Positions 63,009 through 64,000 of a DNA stretch of 64,000 nucleotides are shown one piece after another (the first letter of the stretch is position 1; each line of letters starts with the position of its first letter). The notes beneath the pieces were generated by a model. It saw only the letters and a program-made list of their open reading frames with translations. It was not told where the DNA came from and did not search any database. This DNA is from Climacteris rufus (taxonomy: Eukaryota > Chordata > Aves > Passeriformes > Climacteridae). A program made the translations under genes and the position numbers. Location of the stretch: NCBI GenBank assembly GCA_013398175.1, contig VZRZ01004215.1, positions 124,001 to 188,000 of the forward strand, read 5' to 3'.

Positions 63009-64000
63009 GGACTCGAGATTTTTTCAAAGGCCTGTGCAGAATATGACAAATATATGTGACTGCATGGCTGAGGCCTTTATGATAAAATGAAAACAATGTA
63101 ATTTGTGTCACAGCTTTGCTCTCAGAGCTCTATTTCCAAGGAGCCCTGCTACAGTAATGGGCATGGATAGTGATGGGAGCAATGCAGTGATCTATCTTAC
63201 CTGTCATGAGATTTTGGAACGTAGTATTGGTGTGTAATTTATAAAAGTGTGGTTTTTACCCACTAAAAATGTGCCCCCCAGCTTCAGCAGGTCTCATACA
63301 CAGTTGCACTTCTCAGCCTGCCTACATCCAAACATAGAGTTTGCAGGTTGCAGAGATTCAAAAGAAGAGAAACAGGAATTATTGTCTAACTATAAGAGAA
63401 TTAAAGAGGAAAAAAAAAAAAAGAGAGAAATAATCTAATAGGACCCAGGGATCCCTCTTAATTTACAGAAGGCTTCTTCCACAGGCTGTTTGTGATTCTT
63501 TTGCTTTGGCCTCCTGTGTTCACATCAGTCACCTTCTAAATTTTGGCCTGAGAGTATCTTCAGTGTAAAATTGATAAAGTCATGCTCAGAAGAATGGTAA
63601 CTGGAGACACTCTCAGAAGGAAAGCCCCCTTTCCATCACTTCCCAGTATGTACTGGATGGGGATTTTTATTTGATTTTCAGTCATACCAGTTTTCAGCAA
63701 TGTGGGTTGTTGGATTTGTTGGGGTTTTTTTCATTTCCCCCATGAAAATCTGATGTCACCAATGCATTCAGAGTGTACACAAACCCTGAGAGAAAAGAGC
63801 AGATTTGTTTATTGAAAATCATCCCTGTGTTACTTTTAGTGGCAGGGAAAGTGTAAAGGCAGAAAATGATTCAAACCCCATGTGTCCTGACTGCAAAGTG
63901 AATTTTGAGGAATATGGAAGATAATAAGCCAACAGACTCGCTACACAGCCTTTTTATTCTTTTGCTGGTTTATTTAATAATTTTCATTTAACCCTGTTTT
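63009..64000. other. Noncoding sequence, no gene seen
   Basis: Unique sequence with a purine-rich stretch containing A12 at 63411-63422 and GGGGTTTTTTT at 63721-63731. No coding frame, RNA gene or transposon was recognised. Confidence 0.65.

Noticed and set aside
1..64000. tRNA, rRNA and known microRNA genes
   Set aside because: I looked for T-loop GGTTCRA-type strings, rRNA-like GC-rich blocks and familiar microRNA sequences by eye and found none; a covariance-model search would be needed to exclude them.

Overview
The window looks like a draft-assembly piece of an amniote nuclear genome, most likely a bird. It is AT-rich and CpG-depleted by eye. No frame is open over a recognisable protein. 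Interspersed repeats are few: one worn CR1-type LINE fragment and two weaker candidate elements. No mammal-style Alu, L1 or MIR sequence and no bacterial gene organisation was seen. Tracts of G3-G5 followed by six or more T recur. The bird assignment is an inference from the CR1 remnant and the low repeat load; the species and locus are not identifiable from the sequence alone.

I find no confident protein-coding gene, tRNA, rRNA or CRISPR array. The window reads as intergenic or intronic DNA, probably a gene desert or a large intron. The clearest objects are: a 31-bp minisatellite (about 5839-6345) interrupted by a 237-base assembly gap, inside a roughly 1-kb block with imperfect inverted ends; a 33-bp exact duplication flanking a single N (62942-63008), almost certainly an assembly join; a minus-strand CR1 remnant (32240-32455); a possible solo LTR (about 40396-41005); a dense CpG cluster (44325-44460) in CpG-poor surroundings; and a perfect 21-bp palindrome (62540-62560).

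The best candidate for something undescribed is at 23291-23807. Three small plus-strand open frames follow one another, each start codon touching or overlapping the previous stop. The last encodes 113 residues with a clear single transmembrane segment. It could be a small membrane-protein gene, a decayed one with two frame disruptions, or chance.

Several stretches (about 2055-2150, 11255-11700, 26780-27060, 37400-37700, 39340-39610, 57340-57650) look like conserved developmental enhancers: locally raised CpG and/or clusters of homeodomain, TGACAG, POU and E-box cores. That is pattern judgement only. Two exon-shaped intervals with good splice signals (35829-35940 and 47109-47264) are noted at low confidence. 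The remainder is described segment by segment as noncoding sequence in which I see no gene.
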